Shown piece by piece: positions 44,834 to 55,519 of a stretch of 64,000 nt of DNA. This DNA comes from an uncultured Pelagibacteraceae bacterium (lineage in GTDB: Bacteria > Pseudomonadota > Alphaproteobacteria > Pelagibacterales > Pelagibacteraceae), in the NCBI GenBank assembly GCA_902546375.1, contig CACCJO010000001.1:47572-111571 (forward strand), read 5' to 3'. Under the pieces are notes generated by a model. The model was given only the letters and a program-made list of their open reading frames with translations. It did not search any database and had not been told where the DNA came from. Both the position numbers and the translations under genes were made by a program. Each line of letters begins with the position of its first letter. The first letter of the stretch is position 1.

Positions 44834-46117
44834 TTGAATTCATTAATGTATATGTTCAGTAAAACATCGATATTTTTATTTACTCTTATACCCATCTCAT
44901 TAATTTTGGGAAATTTTGCGATTAATCTTAATATTTTGATAATAAATATTTTTACACTCTATGTTTGTTTTCTTACAAAAAATTGGGGTTGGACTAAAGA
45001 AAAGTTTTTTAAATTATTAATAATTTTTTATATTTATCTAATTATTAACTCACTATACGCTTATTTTTTCTCAGCTCATACATCAAGTGCAGGTTTAATT
45101 AGATCAATTACATTCATAAAATTTATAATATTTGCTTACTCTTTCAAAATATTAATTTCAGACTCAAAAACTTTAAAAAAGATAATGTTTTTTTGGAGCT
45201 GCATAATTGCATTTTTAATATTTGATATTTTTTTTGAAAGTATTTTTGGTCATAACATTATTGGCTACGAAAGTCCTGATGGAACAAGAATAGTCAGTTT
45301 TTTTAAAGATGAGGCTGTGGTCGGTGCTTTTATTTTATGTTTTGGATACATAATAGCTACATATAATTTATATAAGAATATAAAATTTGATTCAAAATTA
45401 ATGTTCAACTTTTTATTATTATTAATTCCTATTACTATTTTAGTAACTGGAGAAAGATCGAATTTTATTAAAAGTTTAATAATATTTACATCAATTATTT
45501 TTTTTATAAATCAGCAAAAATTAATTTTTAAAAAGAAAAATTTTTTTATTATAATTGTAATTTCATTTTTAAGCTTGATGTTTTTTAGTCCCAACATATA
45601 TAAAAAACAAACAGAGTTTTTTAAAAGATTTATTGAAATTAGTAAGACAGATGACGATTTTGTAGAAGGTAAAAATTTTTTTAGTCGATTTCAAAATATT
45701 AAATATTTTGCACATTATGATGTTTCTTTAAAAATTTTTCAAGAATATCCCATTACCGGAGTAGCAAATAAAAATTTTAGATATGAGTGTCATAATGATA
45801 AATATTTTGATGAAAAAATTAGACTTACTAATCTTAGGTGTAATACTCATCCACATCAAATTCATTTTGAGTTATTATCTGAACATGGAATAGTTGGATA
45901 TATATTTTTTATTTATCTTATGTTTGTTGGTTTAAAAAATATTTTTTATAATTATACATTAACAAAAAATATTTTATATTTTTCTACTTTGTCCTATCTG
46001 ATTATTTTTCTTATTCCAATCTTGCCTAGTGGGTCCTTTTTTTCAACTTTCAATGGAACACTTTTTTGGTTAATTTTTTCTTTAGGAAATATAAAACCAA
46101 AAAGTTTTTCTAATTAA
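44834..46117 (+). CDS. O-antigen polymerase/ligase-like membrane protein (Wzy/WaaL superfamily); start uncertain (TTG, or ATG ~44846)
   Basis: Multi-TM ORF with VTGERSNFIKSLIIF, large periplasmic loop TNLRCNTHPHQIHFELLSEHGIVGYIFFI. Confidence 0.82.
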   Translation: MNSLMYMFSKTSIFLFTLIPISLILGNFAINLNILIINIFTLYVCFLTKNWGWTKEKFFKLLIIFYIYLIINSLYAYFFSAHTSSAGLIRSITFIKFIIFAYSFKILISDSKTLKKIMFFWSCIIAFLIFDIFFESIFGHNIIGYESPDGTRIVSFFKDEAVVGAFILCFGYIIATYNLYKNIKFDSKLMFNFLLLLIPITILVTGERSNFIKSLIIFTSIIFFINQQKLIFKKKNFFIIIVISFLSLMFFSPNIYKKQTEFFKRFIEISKTDDDFVEGKNFFSRFQNIKYFAHYDVSLKIFQEYPITGVANKNFRYECHNDKYFDEKIRLTNLRCNTHPHQIHFELLSEHGIVGYIFFIYLMFVGLKNIFYNYTLTKNILYFSTLSYLIIFLIPILPSGSFFSTFNGTLFWLIFSLGNIKPKSFSN

Positions 46118-46119
46118 AT

Positions 46120-47133
46120 TTATTTTTCAGATTTATTAAGACAGTAGTAGATTAAATTGTAAACAAACAAACTTGATATATTTATGAGTACAAGATTTTT
46201 AGTTTGAGAAACATTTTCAAAGGCTGCATAAAAAATAATTAAATTAAACGAATTAATAGTTAATCCAGTAAGTGTATTTAAAAAGTTTTCTTTTAAATTA
46301 AATTTACGTTTTAAAAATAATAATATTAAATGATGTAAATGACGATTATCTGGCTCAGCAACAGATTTTTTAGCTTTGAGTTTTCTTATGATTGAAAATA
46401 AGCACTCATATGCAGGATACCATAAAAGACAAGAAACAAAATATGGTGATACTCTATTGGATGAATTAGCTAGATCAATCAAAAAATAACCAATTACGAA
46501 TGAGATTAAATAAGCTCCACTATCACCCGATATCAATTTTCCAAAAAAATTTGGCCAAAAAATTAGAAAAAGAATTAAAGCTAAAATATAAAAATTACTC
46601 ACATCATAGAAAAGATTAAATTTTTCAATTGAAATAAGAGTTACAAACAATAATGCTAAAAAATATCCTATCAAAAGTGTATTTATTCCATCCATAAAAT
46701 TTGAGCCATTAATCAAAACTAAAAAACAAAATAAAGTAAAAAAATATTTAAAATAAATATTAGTTAAAAGAAAATCAAAAGCCTCTATTCTGATGGAATT
46801 AATAAAAATTTGATCAATATTTATGAAAATTAAAATAATTATAATTTGTAAAAAAAGTCTTTTAATTGGAGAAATTAAATAATTTATATCAGATAAAAAT
46901 CCTATAAGAAATATGAGTATTAAAAGAATTTTTAGATATTGATTCTCAAAATTTAAAAAAAATAAAATTGATGTTGAAAATACGAAACCACCAGTGATTG
47001 GCACAACACTTTTTGATGCAAAAGATTTGTGAATATTAAATTTTTTGTCAGTTAAAAATTGTTTTTTTTTTGAAATATAGTTAGAAATAAATATTAAAAA
47101 TAATGTAAAAAAAATTACATAAATTTCTAACAT
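46120..47133 (-). CDS. MraY/WecA family undecaprenyl-phosphate sugar-1-phosphate transferase
   Basis: SKKQFLTDKKFNIHK, LINGSNFMDGINTLLIGY, LISGDSGAYLISFVIGY, DNRHLHHLI. Confidence 0.9.
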   Translation of the reverse strand: MLEIYVIFFTLFLIFISNYISKKKQFLTDKKFNIHKSFASKSVVPITGGFVFSTSILFFLNFENQYLKILLILIFLIGFLSDINYLISPIKRLFLQIIIILIFINIDQIFINSIRIEAFDFLLTNIYFKYFFTLFCFLVLINGSNFMDGINTLLIGYFLALLFVTLISIEKFNLFYDVSNFYILALILFLIFWPNFFGKLISGDSGAYLISFVIGYFLIDLANSSNRVSPYFVSCLLWYPAYECLFSIIRKLKAKKSVAEPDNRHLHHLILLFLKRKFNLKENFLNTLTGLTINSFNLIIFYAAFENVSQTKNLVLINISSLFVYNLIYYCLNKSEK

Positions 47134-47136
47134 TTT

Positions 47137-48195
47137 TTACTTAAGTAGTTCTTTTTGTGCCTTTTTTAAATCACTTTCAAGCATTTCTCTCACTAAATCT
47201 CTAAATGAATACTTGGGTTTAAAATTGAGATCTTTAAATGCCTTTGATGCATTTCCTTTTAAATAATTTACTTCATTTGGTCTAAAGTAATTTTTGTCAA
47301 TTTTTATAATCGTTCTATTATTATTTTTTTTATCTTTAATATATCCTACTTCATTTAATCCCTTACCTCTCCAGTAAATTTTAATTCCTAAATATCCTGA
47401 TGCAATATTAATAAACTCTCTTACTGAATATGCTTCCCCAGTCGCAATTACATAATCTGAAGGTTTTTTTTGTTGTAAAATCCTCCATTGCATCTCGGTA
47501 TAATCTTTTGCATGACCCCAGTCTCTTTTTGCATTTAAATTACCTAAGTACAAAATATCTCTACTTCCTAATTTTTTTTTTGCTAAAAATCTAGTAATTT
47601 TTCTGGTCACGAAAGTTTCACCTCTTCTTGGGCTTTCATGATTAAATAAAATACCATTGCATGCAAAAATTCCATATGCTTCTCTATAAACCGATGTAAT
47701 CCAATATGAATATAATTTAGCTACTCCATAAGGTGATTTTGGATGAAATTTAGACTTCTCATTAAAAACATTTTTTCCATAAGTTTCTCCAAAAAGTTCG
47801 GACGTACTAGCCTGATAAAATTTAACATTTTTTATTTTTAAGAATCTTATTGCTTCTAAGAGCCTTAATGTACCCACTCCTGATACTTCAGAGGTATATT
47901 CCGGATTTTCAAAAGAAACACCAACATGACTTTGAGCCCCTAAATTATATATTTCATTAGGTCTAATTTTATGAATAATATTATAAACACTATTTGTGTC
48001 TGTAAGATCTCCATAATGTAAAAAAAAATTTGTTTTATTATGAGGGTCTATATAAAGATGATCAATTCTTTTAGTATTAAAAGATGATGATTTTCTGATA
48101 AGTCCATGCACTACATAATTTTTTTTTAATAAAAATTCAGCTAAATAAGAGCCGTCTTGACCAGTAATTCCAGTTATAAGTGCTATTTTTTTCAT
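47137..48195 (-). CDS. gmd: GDP-mannose 4,6-dehydratase
   Basis: [82 protein letters not shown]. Confidence 0.96.
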   Translation of the reverse strand: MKKIALITGITGQDGSYLAEFLLKKNYVVHGLIRKSSSFNTKRIDHLYIDPHNKTNFFLHYGDLTDTNSVYNIIHKIRPNEIYNLGAQSHVGVSFENPEYTSEVSGVGTLRLLEAIRFLKIKNVKFYQASTSELFGETYGKNVFNEKSKFHPKSPYGVAKLYSYWITSVYREAYGIFACNGILFNHESPRRGETFVTRKITRFLAKKKLGSRDILYLGNLNAKRDWGHAKDYTEMQWRILQQKKPSDYVIATGEAYSVREFINIASGYLGIKIYWRGKGLNEVGYIKDKKNNNRTIIKIDKNYFRPNEVNYLKGNASKAFKDLNFKPKYSFRDLVREMLESDLKKAQKELLK

Positions 48196-48866
48196 TTTTT
48201 AAATATAAATAATCTTAATATAGAAATTAAAATTAGAAAGCCATCCTTTAACTCATTTACTTTCTTTTTTCCACTAATTCTTGGTCTCTCATAGGATGGG
48301 AAATCATGCATTCTAAAAGATTTAAATTTTGCCTTGATCGGCAATTCTACACAAAAAGTAAAATCATTGTGGTCTAATGCTAAATCTTGAAACGCTTTAG
48401 TCTTTCCCATAACGTAGGTATAAAGAATATCAGAAATATTTAATTGAAATAATACCTTACTCAAAAAAGTAAAAAAATAATTTCCAATAAATGTAAGGAT
48501 AGTGTCATCATCACTACCACCTGGCTTTTTATATCTTGTGCTAAAAATAAACTCAAAATTATCTTTATTTCTTTTTAACATTTCATCTAAATATTTAGGA
48601 TCAAAAGAACCATCAGCATTAAAGATGCATGAGTATTCAGTTTTAGAGTGATTTAAGCCTTCAATGAGAGCGCTTCCAAATCCTTCTCCTTTTTGTATTA
48701 AAACTTCACAATCACTAATTTTTAAGACTTCCAATGTTTCTTTATCATATTTTGGTACAACAACAATTTTTTTACAATTAAGATTTAATTTCTCAATTTC
48801 TTTTAAGACAACTGGAAGTGTTGTTGCTTCATACTTTGCAGGTATTACTAAAGTTAAATTTTCCAT
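48192..48866 (-). CDS. Family 2 glycosyltransferase
   Basis: [56 protein letters not shown]. Confidence 0.88.
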   Translation of the reverse strand: MENLTLVIPAKYEATTLPVVLKEIEKLNLNCKKIVVVPKYDKETLEVLKISDCEVLIQKGEGFGSALIEGLNHSKTEYSCIFNADGSFDPKYLDEMLKRNKDNFEFIFSTRYKKPGGSDDDTILTFIGNYFFTFLSKVLFQLNISDILYTYVMGKTKAFQDLALDHNDFTFCVELPIKAKFKSFRMHDFPSYERPRISGKKKVNELKDGFLILISILRLFIFKK

Positions 48867-49636
48867 TAAAACTTCGAGTACATTATATATTTTTTTATTA
48901 CAGCATACATGCTCAATCTATACACACAATAAATTGAATAGAAGAAACTTAAATTTAAATGATTTTTATATAATCTAAAAGCATCACTCAGTTTCTGGAT
49001 ATTTGAAGATGATAGAGATTGTTCTAATTGTCTCCAATAAACTAAGCTCCTATTTATGCCAATAAATGATTTTAAATGTTTATTTAACTTAAACCATAAT
49101 AAATAATCCTCTTTGGTTTTTAAATTTGAAAAAGGATTATTTTTCAATAATGATCTAGAAACCATAACTGATGATAATCCAATATCACAACTTTTAATTA
49201 ATTGATTAAATGAAATAGTTTTTGGAACAGTAAATTTACCAATTTTTTTTGAATTAATATTTATTATATAATAATTTGTATGTGAAAACTGTAAATTTCT
49301 TCTTTTCATAAAATTCAATTGTATTTTTAACTTATCCTTCGTCCATAAATCATCAGCATCACAAAAAGCAATAAATTGACCTCTGCAAACCTTTATTCCT
49401 TTATTCCTAGAGAGTCCTGCACCAATAGTTTTATTATTAATTAATAACTTTTTTTTGAATTTAAAATTTCTCAAAATTTTCTTTACATAATTTAATTCTG
49501 ATTTATCACTGTCATCATAAATAACTATAACCTCAAAATTTTTATAAGATTGATTACTAATAGACTGAATAGTTTCTTTAAAAAAAGATTTTTTTTTATG
49601 ATAAGGTATAATAATTGATATGAAATTCTTTTTCAT
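48866..49636 (-). CDS. Family 2 glycosyltransferase (track ORF extends to 49732; MKKNFISIIIPYHKKK start near 49636/49639 preferred)
   Basis: ISIIIPYHKKKSFFKETIQSISNQSYKNFEVIVIYDDS, SRNKGIKVCRGQFIAFCDADDLW. Confidence 0.88.
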   Translation of the reverse strand: MKKNFISIIIPYHKKKSFFKETIQSISNQSYKNFEVIVIYDDSDKSELNYVKKILRNFKFKKKLLINNKTIGAGLSRNKGIKVCRGQFIAFCDADDLWTKDKLKIQLNFMKRRNLQFSHTNYYIININSKKIGKFTVPKTISFNQLIKSCDIGLSSVMVSRSLLKNNPFSNLKTKEDYLLWFKLNKHLKSFIGINRSLVYWRQLEQSLSSSNIQKLSDAFRLYKNHLNLSFFYSIYCVYRLSMYAVIKKYIMYSKF

Positions 49637-50954
49637 CATTATTGATAAGCTTTCAATAAATAAATATTTTATTTGGGTATTTACAACTTTTTTAATAATT
49701 ACATTATTAATAAGTTTTTTATTAAAAATCAATTTATCAAATTTATTAGGTGTATTTTCTTACAATGAATATTTATTAGACAAGGGTATTGAAACAAAAG
49801 AAGGTGGTGTTGTAAATGATTTGAGAACCCATTGGGAATATATCATCCTTCTTAAAAAAGATTTGAGCAATCTATTAAATTTAACTTTAGGAGTTGATAC
49901 AAATTTAATTAATTTTCCTTTACACAATTTGATATTTTCTCAATTTGATTTTATAAATTCTCTTGACAGTTATTTAATTTCTGTCTTTACAGTTTCATTT
50001 TTTCTTCCAATAATTTTATATTTTTCTTTAAGGGAAAGATTTCAAATTATTTACAAACCTAATATTGCTTTAATATGCTCACTTATATTAGTTTTACCAG
50101 TTTTTCAATATTCTGCGATTTGGGGTAATAATCACAATACAGCTCTGATCTTTTTTACTTTAGGGATTTTTTATTTGAATTTTTTCATAAAGTCTAATTT
50201 TACAAACAATAATAGATTGTTAATTTCAATAATATTTTTTTCTTTAGCTTGTTACAGTAAACAATTTTACGTTTTTTTTTTTATTTTCTTATTAATCTTT
50301 TTATTTAATAATTTGAGTTTTAAAAGATATATACTTTTTTCAATATTTATATTTTCATTATCAATACCAGGTATTTATTTTTTAATATTAAATCCTTTAT
50401 TATTTTACGGTATTAAACAAAATACCACCAACTTTAATTCCTCAATTTTGATAAGTGCATCAATAATGATGTTTTATTTAATTCCATTTATAATTCAGAA
50501 TTTAATAAATAGTTATGAAAATAAAAAATTTAGATTAATTACTTTTTTTGACAAAAAACTTTGTTTGTTAAGTTTAGTAATAACAATTTTATGTAGTCTT
50601 AATTTTTATTATGATGGAGAAATTGGAGGTGGTGTTTTTTTAAAAATATCACATTTTTTATTTGATAGTCATTATTTAGTTTTTCCTGCAGCCTTTTTAG
50701 GAATTTATTTTCTTTTATATTTCAGTCAAAATTCAATTTCTAACTACGCTTTAGTTGTTTTATTATTAATTACCTTTAATACAGGTTATTTTATTTTTCA
50801 AAAATATTTTGAACCTATGTTTTATATTATTTTTTTAAATTTTTTTGATAAAAATAAAATCATACAATCAATTAGAAAAAATAATTATGTTATAATTTTT
50901 TATTATTGTTTTTATTATTTTATATCTAACTATATATATTTTTTAGGTTTATAA
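49620..50954 (+). CDS. Multi-pass membrane protein of unknown function (GT-C-like topology)
   Basis: 444-aa ORF with many TM segments in polysaccharide cluster. Confidence 0.6.
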   Translation: MKFFFIIIDKLSINKYFIWVFTTFLIITLLISFLLKINLSNLLGVFSYNEYLLDKGIETKEGGVVNDLRTHWEYIILLKKDLSNLLNLTLGVDTNLINFPLHNLIFSQFDFINSLDSYLISVFTVSFFLPIILYFSLRERFQIIYKPNIALICSLILVLPVFQYSAIWGNNHNTALIFFTLGIFYLNFFIKSNFTNNNRLLISIIFFSLACYSKQFYVFFFIFLLIFLFNNLSFKRYILFSIFIFSLSIPGIYFLILNPLLFYGIKQNTTNFNSSILISASIMMFYLIPFIIQNLINSYENKKFRLITFFDKKLCLLSLVITILCSLNFYYDGEIGGGVFLKISHFLFDSHYLVFPAAFLGIYFLLYFSQNSISNYALVVLLLITFNTGYFIFQKYFEPMFYIIFLNFFDKNKIIQSIRKNNYVIIFYYCFYYFISNYIYFLGL

Positions 50955-51811
50955 TTAAAAAGTTCCACAAATCTACCTATAGCTCTTAATAAAAGGAAGG
51001 ATGCTTTTACATTACTTTTCCTATTGGGGACCAGAAGTAAAATCAGTGAAGTACAAATTAAGTAAAATATTTTTATAATAATCATTATTGAACACATTTT
51101 TCCATAAATTTCCTTATCTATAAGATTTCCAGAATATCCATATCTTAAATTTCTTTTTAAAAACCATAATTTTTTTTCTCTTTGAAGATTATAATTTTCA
51201 GTAGTGAAAGATTTCGTATTCCATTTAATAATAAATTTTTCTTTATAAAGCTTTCTAAAGAATAATTGATCACTTCCTCCATAACTAGCAAGCTTAGTAT
51301 CAAAAAAAAAATTTGATTTAATAATTTTATTAGAAAAAAAACAATTATTAGTAGCAACCCATCTTACTAATTCTCCATGTTGTCTTCTGGGCTCTAAGAT
51401 ATCGTAATAATTTTTAAATATTATATTTTTTAATTTATGTTTTTGAGGACCACCAACAATATCACAATTTTTTTGATTAATAAATTTTATCATGTTTAAA
51501 AGCCAATCTCTATTGACCATGCAATCATCATCTAAAAATCCAGCATATCTAAAATTTTTATTTTTTAAAAATTTTAAAAAAATGTTTCTGGAAGAAGGGA
51601 TGTTATCTTTTGTACTTTTAAGAATTACATAATCAATTTTATTCAAAAATTTCTTAAATAAATATTTACAAGAAATAATTCTTGGATGAATAACAAATAC
51701 CATTTTAAAACTATAGTTCTTAGGTTTTTTAAGTTGATTTAGAGAATTCAAATGGGAGTTTAAAAATTGTTGATTTTTTTTACTTATTAGAGAACAAATA
51801 TATATTTTCAT
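50930..51811 (-). CDS. Family 2-like glycosyltransferase
   Basis: FRYAGFLDDDCMVNRDWLLNMIKFINQKNCDIVGGPQ, YGGSDQLFFRKLY. Confidence 0.82.
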   Translation of the reverse strand: MKIYICSLISKKNQQFLNSHLNSLNQLKKPKNYSFKMVFVIHPRIISCKYLFKKFLNKIDYVILKSTKDNIPSSRNIFLKFLKNKNFRYAGFLDDDCMVNRDWLLNMIKFINQKNCDIVGGPQKHKLKNIIFKNYYDILEPRRQHGELVRWVATNNCFFSNKIIKSNFFFDTKLASYGGSDQLFFRKLYKEKFIIKWNTKSFTTENYNLQREKKLWFLKRNLRYGYSGNLIDKEIYGKMCSIMIIIKIFYLICTSLILLLVPNRKSNVKASFLLLRAIGRFVELFNYKPKKYI

Positions 51812-52548
51812 TTAATAATTTTTTTGAAATTTTTTAATATTCTTAATAAAAAAATTATATAAACTTGGATAAAATTTTGGCCATTATTTAATCTAATTTT
51901 GTTACATTCTATTAAATAATCCAAAAAATTTATTTTTGAAGAAAGTCCACCAGGTCTAAATTTCCCGAAAATTTCCTCTTTTTTAGTTGATAAACCTCTT
52001 AATTTAAATTTTTTTATCATTCTTAGAAATAAATCATAATCAGCTGAATAATTATATTTCAAATCATAAAGTCCAACTTTTAATTGAGATTTTTTTTTTA
52101 TAAAAAAACCGACAGAATGAGTTGTGTAAAAACCAAAACTCCAATCAATTATATTTGGTTTATAACCCGACAAAAGTTTATGCTTATAAACACTACCAAA
52201 TAAAAAATCTAAATCTTTATATTCATTAAAATATTTATTTACTATTTTAAGGGTGTTCTTAAAATAGATATCATCAGAATTCAATATACCAATTATATCA
52301 CCTGAGGAGTTTTTTATACCAACATTCATTGCATGATATAAGCCTTTATCATTTTTATTTTTAATTAACTTAATTTTTTTTTTTTTATATGATTTTATAA
52401 TTTTTAAAGTCTTATCCTTTGAATTACCATCTACAAGTATGTGCTCAAAATTTTTATAATTTTGTGACTTAACACTTGAAATATTTTGACGCAAAAATTT
52501 TTCAGAATTTTTAGTTACTGTAATTATTGATATTTTATAGTTTTTCAT
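51808..52548 (-). CDS. Family 2 glycosyltransferase
   Basis: ISIITVTKNSEKFLRQNISSVKSQNYKNFEHILVDGNSKDKT, GILNSDDIYFKNTL. Confidence 0.9.
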   Translation of the reverse strand: MKNYKISIITVTKNSEKFLRQNISSVKSQNYKNFEHILVDGNSKDKTLKIIKSYKKKKIKLIKNKNDKGLYHAMNVGIKNSSGDIIGILNSDDIYFKNTLKIVNKYFNEYKDLDFLFGSVYKHKLLSGYKPNIIDWSFGFYTTHSVGFFIKKKSQLKVGLYDLKYNYSADYDLFLRMIKKFKLRGLSTKKEEIFGKFRPGGLSSKINFLDYLIECNKIRLNNGQNFIQVYIIFLLRILKNFKKIIK

Positions 52549-53615
52549 AAATATTCAGAAATTAGATCAAAATATTTTTTTGAATTTTTTTCTGGATCGA
52601 ATCTTTTTAAATATTTTTTTGCATTAATAGATTTTAATTTTAAATTTTTTTTATTTTTAGAAAATTCAAACAACTTATTGGCTAAATTATGATAATCACC
52701 AACAGAAAATAATTCCCCTAACTTACCATTCATCAAAATTTCATTGGGTCCTGTTGGACAGTTGCTTGAAATTATGGGTACGCCATATTTTTGAGACTCA
52801 ATTAAAACATTCGGTAAACCCTCAAATTTAGAGGATAAAACGAAAATATCACTGTCTGACAAATATTCTTCAGCTTTATTTTTAAAACCTACTAATTTTA
52901 CATTTTTATTGAGATTTAACTTAGCAATTTCAATTTTAAGTTTATCTTTTAATGACCCTCTTCCAATAATACAGCATCTAAAATTAACTTTTTTTTCCTT
53001 TAAAATTTTTAAACTTTTAATTAATGTTAATTGATCTTTTTGGTCTGTTAATCTACCAATATTTAATATTTTTAGTCCTTTGAATCTTTTAAAAAAATCT
53101 AATTTTTTTTTCTTTTTTTCATAATCATTCAAATTATAGATTAATTGAGATTTTAAATTGAATTCATTTAATTCATTCTGAAAAAATTTTGAATTCACAA
53201 TTATAGCGTCGGATAATGAGTAAAAAAATTTAAAAATAATCGTTTTAAATAGATTATTCACATATTTATTTAGACTTGTATTAAGTCTTATTAGAACCTT
53301 AAACCCTAAAAATTTTGATGTGATTATAGAAGTAATATTTGATTGAAAAGATAAAATTACAGCTTTTGAAGACCAAAAATTTTTAATTAATAAATAAATA
53401 CAAATTATATTTTTTATTGTCCGATTTTTTTTACTCCAGTAATCTGAATTTGGACAAACATATTTTATATCTTTCGATTTATTATTTTTCCTATCCGCGG
53501 TAATAATGAATATTTTATTGTTTTTTTTAGGTAAATATTTTATCAATGAATATAGATTTTTTTCAACACCACCACCTTCTATCGAAGGGATATAAAAAAT
53601 TATCTTTTTATTCAC
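52545..53615 (-). CDS. Family 4 glycosyltransferase
   Basis: GGGVEKNLYSLI, ILNIGRLTDQKDQLTLIKSL, SDIFVLSSKFEGLPNVLIESQKYGVPIISSNCPTGPNEIL. Confidence 0.93.
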   Translation of the reverse strand: MNKKIIFYIPSIEGGGVEKNLYSLIKYLPKKNNKIFIITADRKNNKSKDIKYVCPNSDYWSKKNRTIKNIICIYLLIKNFWSSKAVILSFQSNITSIITSKFLGFKVLIRLNTSLNKYVNNLFKTIIFKFFYSLSDAIIVNSKFFQNELNEFNLKSQLIYNLNDYEKKKKKLDFFKRFKGLKILNIGRLTDQKDQLTLIKSLKILKEKKVNFRCCIIGRGSLKDKLKIEIAKLNLNKNVKLVGFKNKAEEYLSDSDIFVLSSKFEGLPNVLIESQKYGVPIISSNCPTGPNEILMNGKLGELFSVGDYHNLANKLFEFSKNKKNLKLKSINAKKYLKRFDPEKNSKKYFDLISEYL

Positions 53616-54427
53616 AATCCAAATAAAATATTAAAAATTTTTCTTAAGCATCTGCCTACAATTATGTACAACAAAACTAGTTTATTTTGACCATTATCAT
53701 TTCTAATTATAATTTCATTAAATAGAGTTTTCCTAAAATTATGTTTTTTAGAAAAACCACTATCTCCTAAATCACCAAAAACTTCCTTACCAGAGGAATT
53801 AATTCCTTTAAGATTGTGTTTTACGATCATTCTATACAATAAATCGTAATCTGCTTGTATCTTATATTTTAGATTTAAATATCCTACTTTTCTTAAAGAA
53901 GATCTTTTGATAAAAAAACCCACTACTGAGGATGGTATTATATTAAATTTTATCGTTATTTTTTCAGGATTAAAACCTCCATAGATTCTTCCATCTTTTT
54001 TGACTGTTCCACAAACAAAGTCAAAATTTTGATTTTTTTTTATATAATTTGAGAGTATTTTCATAGCATCTGGATATAGCTTGTTAGTTGAGTCAACTAT
54101 TCCAACAAATCTACCTCTAGCTAATTTTAAACCTTTGTTCCATGCATCCCACATGCCCTTATCTTTTTCACTTAACCAAAAATCAATTTTATTGTTATAC
54201 TTTTTTAAAATTTGAATAGTTTTTTTTCCAGAGTCTCCATCAACTAAAATTAATTCAACATTTTTATAAGTTTGATTCAAAACGGATTTAATTGATTTTT
54301 CTAAATTAGTAGATTTGTAATTTGGCATTATGACCGAAATCAATGGATAATTTTTTTTGTCTTTCTTTTCAAAAGATTTTAACCATAAACCGCCTAATTT
54401 AGTATATTTACTAAATCTTTTTTTCAT
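53612..54427 (-). CDS. Family 2 glycosyltransferase
   Basis: ISVIMPNYKSTNLEKSIKSVLNQTYKNVELILVDGDSGKKT, NKGLKLARGRFVGIVDS. Confidence 0.9.
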   Translation of the reverse strand: MKKRFSKYTKLGGLWLKSFEKKDKKNYPLISVIMPNYKSTNLEKSIKSVLNQTYKNVELILVDGDSGKKTIQILKKYNNKIDFWLSEKDKGMWDAWNKGLKLARGRFVGIVDSTNKLYPDAMKILSNYIKKNQNFDFVCGTVKKDGRIYGGFNPEKITIKFNIIPSSVVGFFIKRSSLRKVGYLNLKYKIQADYDLLYRMIVKHNLKGINSSGKEVFGDLGDSGFSKKHNFRKTLFNEIIIRNDNGQNKLVLLYIIVGRCLRKIFNILFGL

Positions 54428-54443
54428 TTAATAATTAAACATA

Positions 54444-55415
54444 CTAGTAATTTGTTTTATACCAGCTAATTGTATTTCGTAGACCATCATTAAGGTTTAT
54501 TTTGGATTTCCATCCAATTTTTTTTAAAGTTGAAATATCTAAAATTTTTCTTTTCGTGCCATCAGGAAACTTTCTATTAAATCTTAATCTTTTGTTTGAT
54601 AGGGTTAATTTATTAATAATTTCAGCGAACTTCTTTATTTGAAATTCTTGACCAGAACCAACGTTTATTAACGAATTAATCTTTATAATTTTTAAAAGTT
54701 TTTTATTATTATTGATCTTTAGTTTTAATAAATATCCTATTGCATTTGCTAAATCATCTACATGCATCACTTCTCTTCGAGGCAAACCTGATCCCCAAAT
54801 TTCAACTACATTCTTTTTTTTTCTTTTTGCTTGAATAAATTTTTTAATTAATGCGGGGATAAAGTGGCTATTTTTTGAGTGAAAATTGTCAAAAGGACCA
54901 TAAAGATTGCAGGGCATTAGTGTAAAGAAATTTGTTTTATATTGTTGATTGTAAAATTCACAAACTTTTAATCCAACAATTTTTGCTAAAGCATATGCCT
55001 CGTTAGTTTTTTCAAGTTCATTAGATAATAGATATTGTTCTTTAATAGGCTGTTTTGAATTTTTCGGATAAATACAAGAGCTTCCCAGATTTATAAAGTG
55101 TTTAATTTTATATTTATAAGCAAGATTAATTAAATTTAACTGTATAAATATATTTTCATTTATAAATTCAACAGGATAACTAGCATTTGCTAATATTCCG
55201 CCAACTTTACCTGCACAATTAATTATTATATCTGGTTTTTGTGACCTAATAAATTTTTCTAAATCTTTACTATTAAGTAAATTAAGTTTTTTTCTATTTT
55301 CAAAAATTAATTTTTTAACACCTTCATGTTTCAAATACCTTATTACAGCTCTACCAACCATACCATTGTGACCAGCAACATATATTTTGAATTTTTTTAA
55401 AAGTTTATTTTTCAT
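54444..55415 (-). CDS. GDP-L-fucose synthase-like epimerase/reductase (track ORF extends to 55526; MKNKLLKKFKIYVAGHNGMVG start preferred)
   Basis: IYVAGHNGMVGRAVIRYL, GGILANASYPVEFINEN, NLGSSCIYPKNSKQPIKE, YALAKIVGLKVCEFYNQQY, NLYGPFDNFHSKNSHFIPALI. Confidence 0.92.
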   Translation of the reverse strand: MKNKLLKKFKIYVAGHNGMVGRAVIRYLKHEGVKKLIFENRKKLNLLNSKDLEKFIRSQKPDIIINCAGKVGGILANASYPVEFINENIFIQLNLINLAYKYKIKHFINLGSSCIYPKNSKQPIKEQYLLSNELEKTNEAYALAKIVGLKVCEFYNQQYKTNFFTLMPCNLYGPFDNFHSKNSHFIPALIKKFIQAKRKKKNVVEIWGSGLPRREVMHVDDLANAIGYLLKLKINNNKKLLKIIKINSLINVGSGQEFQIKKFAEIINKLTLSNKRLRFNRKFPDGTKRKILDISTLKKIGWKSKINLNDGLRNTISWYKTNY

Positions 55416-55519
55416 TATTATTTTAAATTGCTTATAAATGTTATATATTTTTAATTTAAAAAATATATTTTTTTTTAATAAAAAATTACAAATTTTAATA
55501 AATTTTTTTAATCTAAGAT

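Noticed and set aside
48866-49732. Full 113-bp antisense overlap between the GT2 ORF (to 49732) and the 49620 ORF
   Set aside because: GT2 family N-terminus indicates a start near 49636, reducing the overlap to about 17-20 nt; the extension MIFNKKLINN... is probably untranslated.
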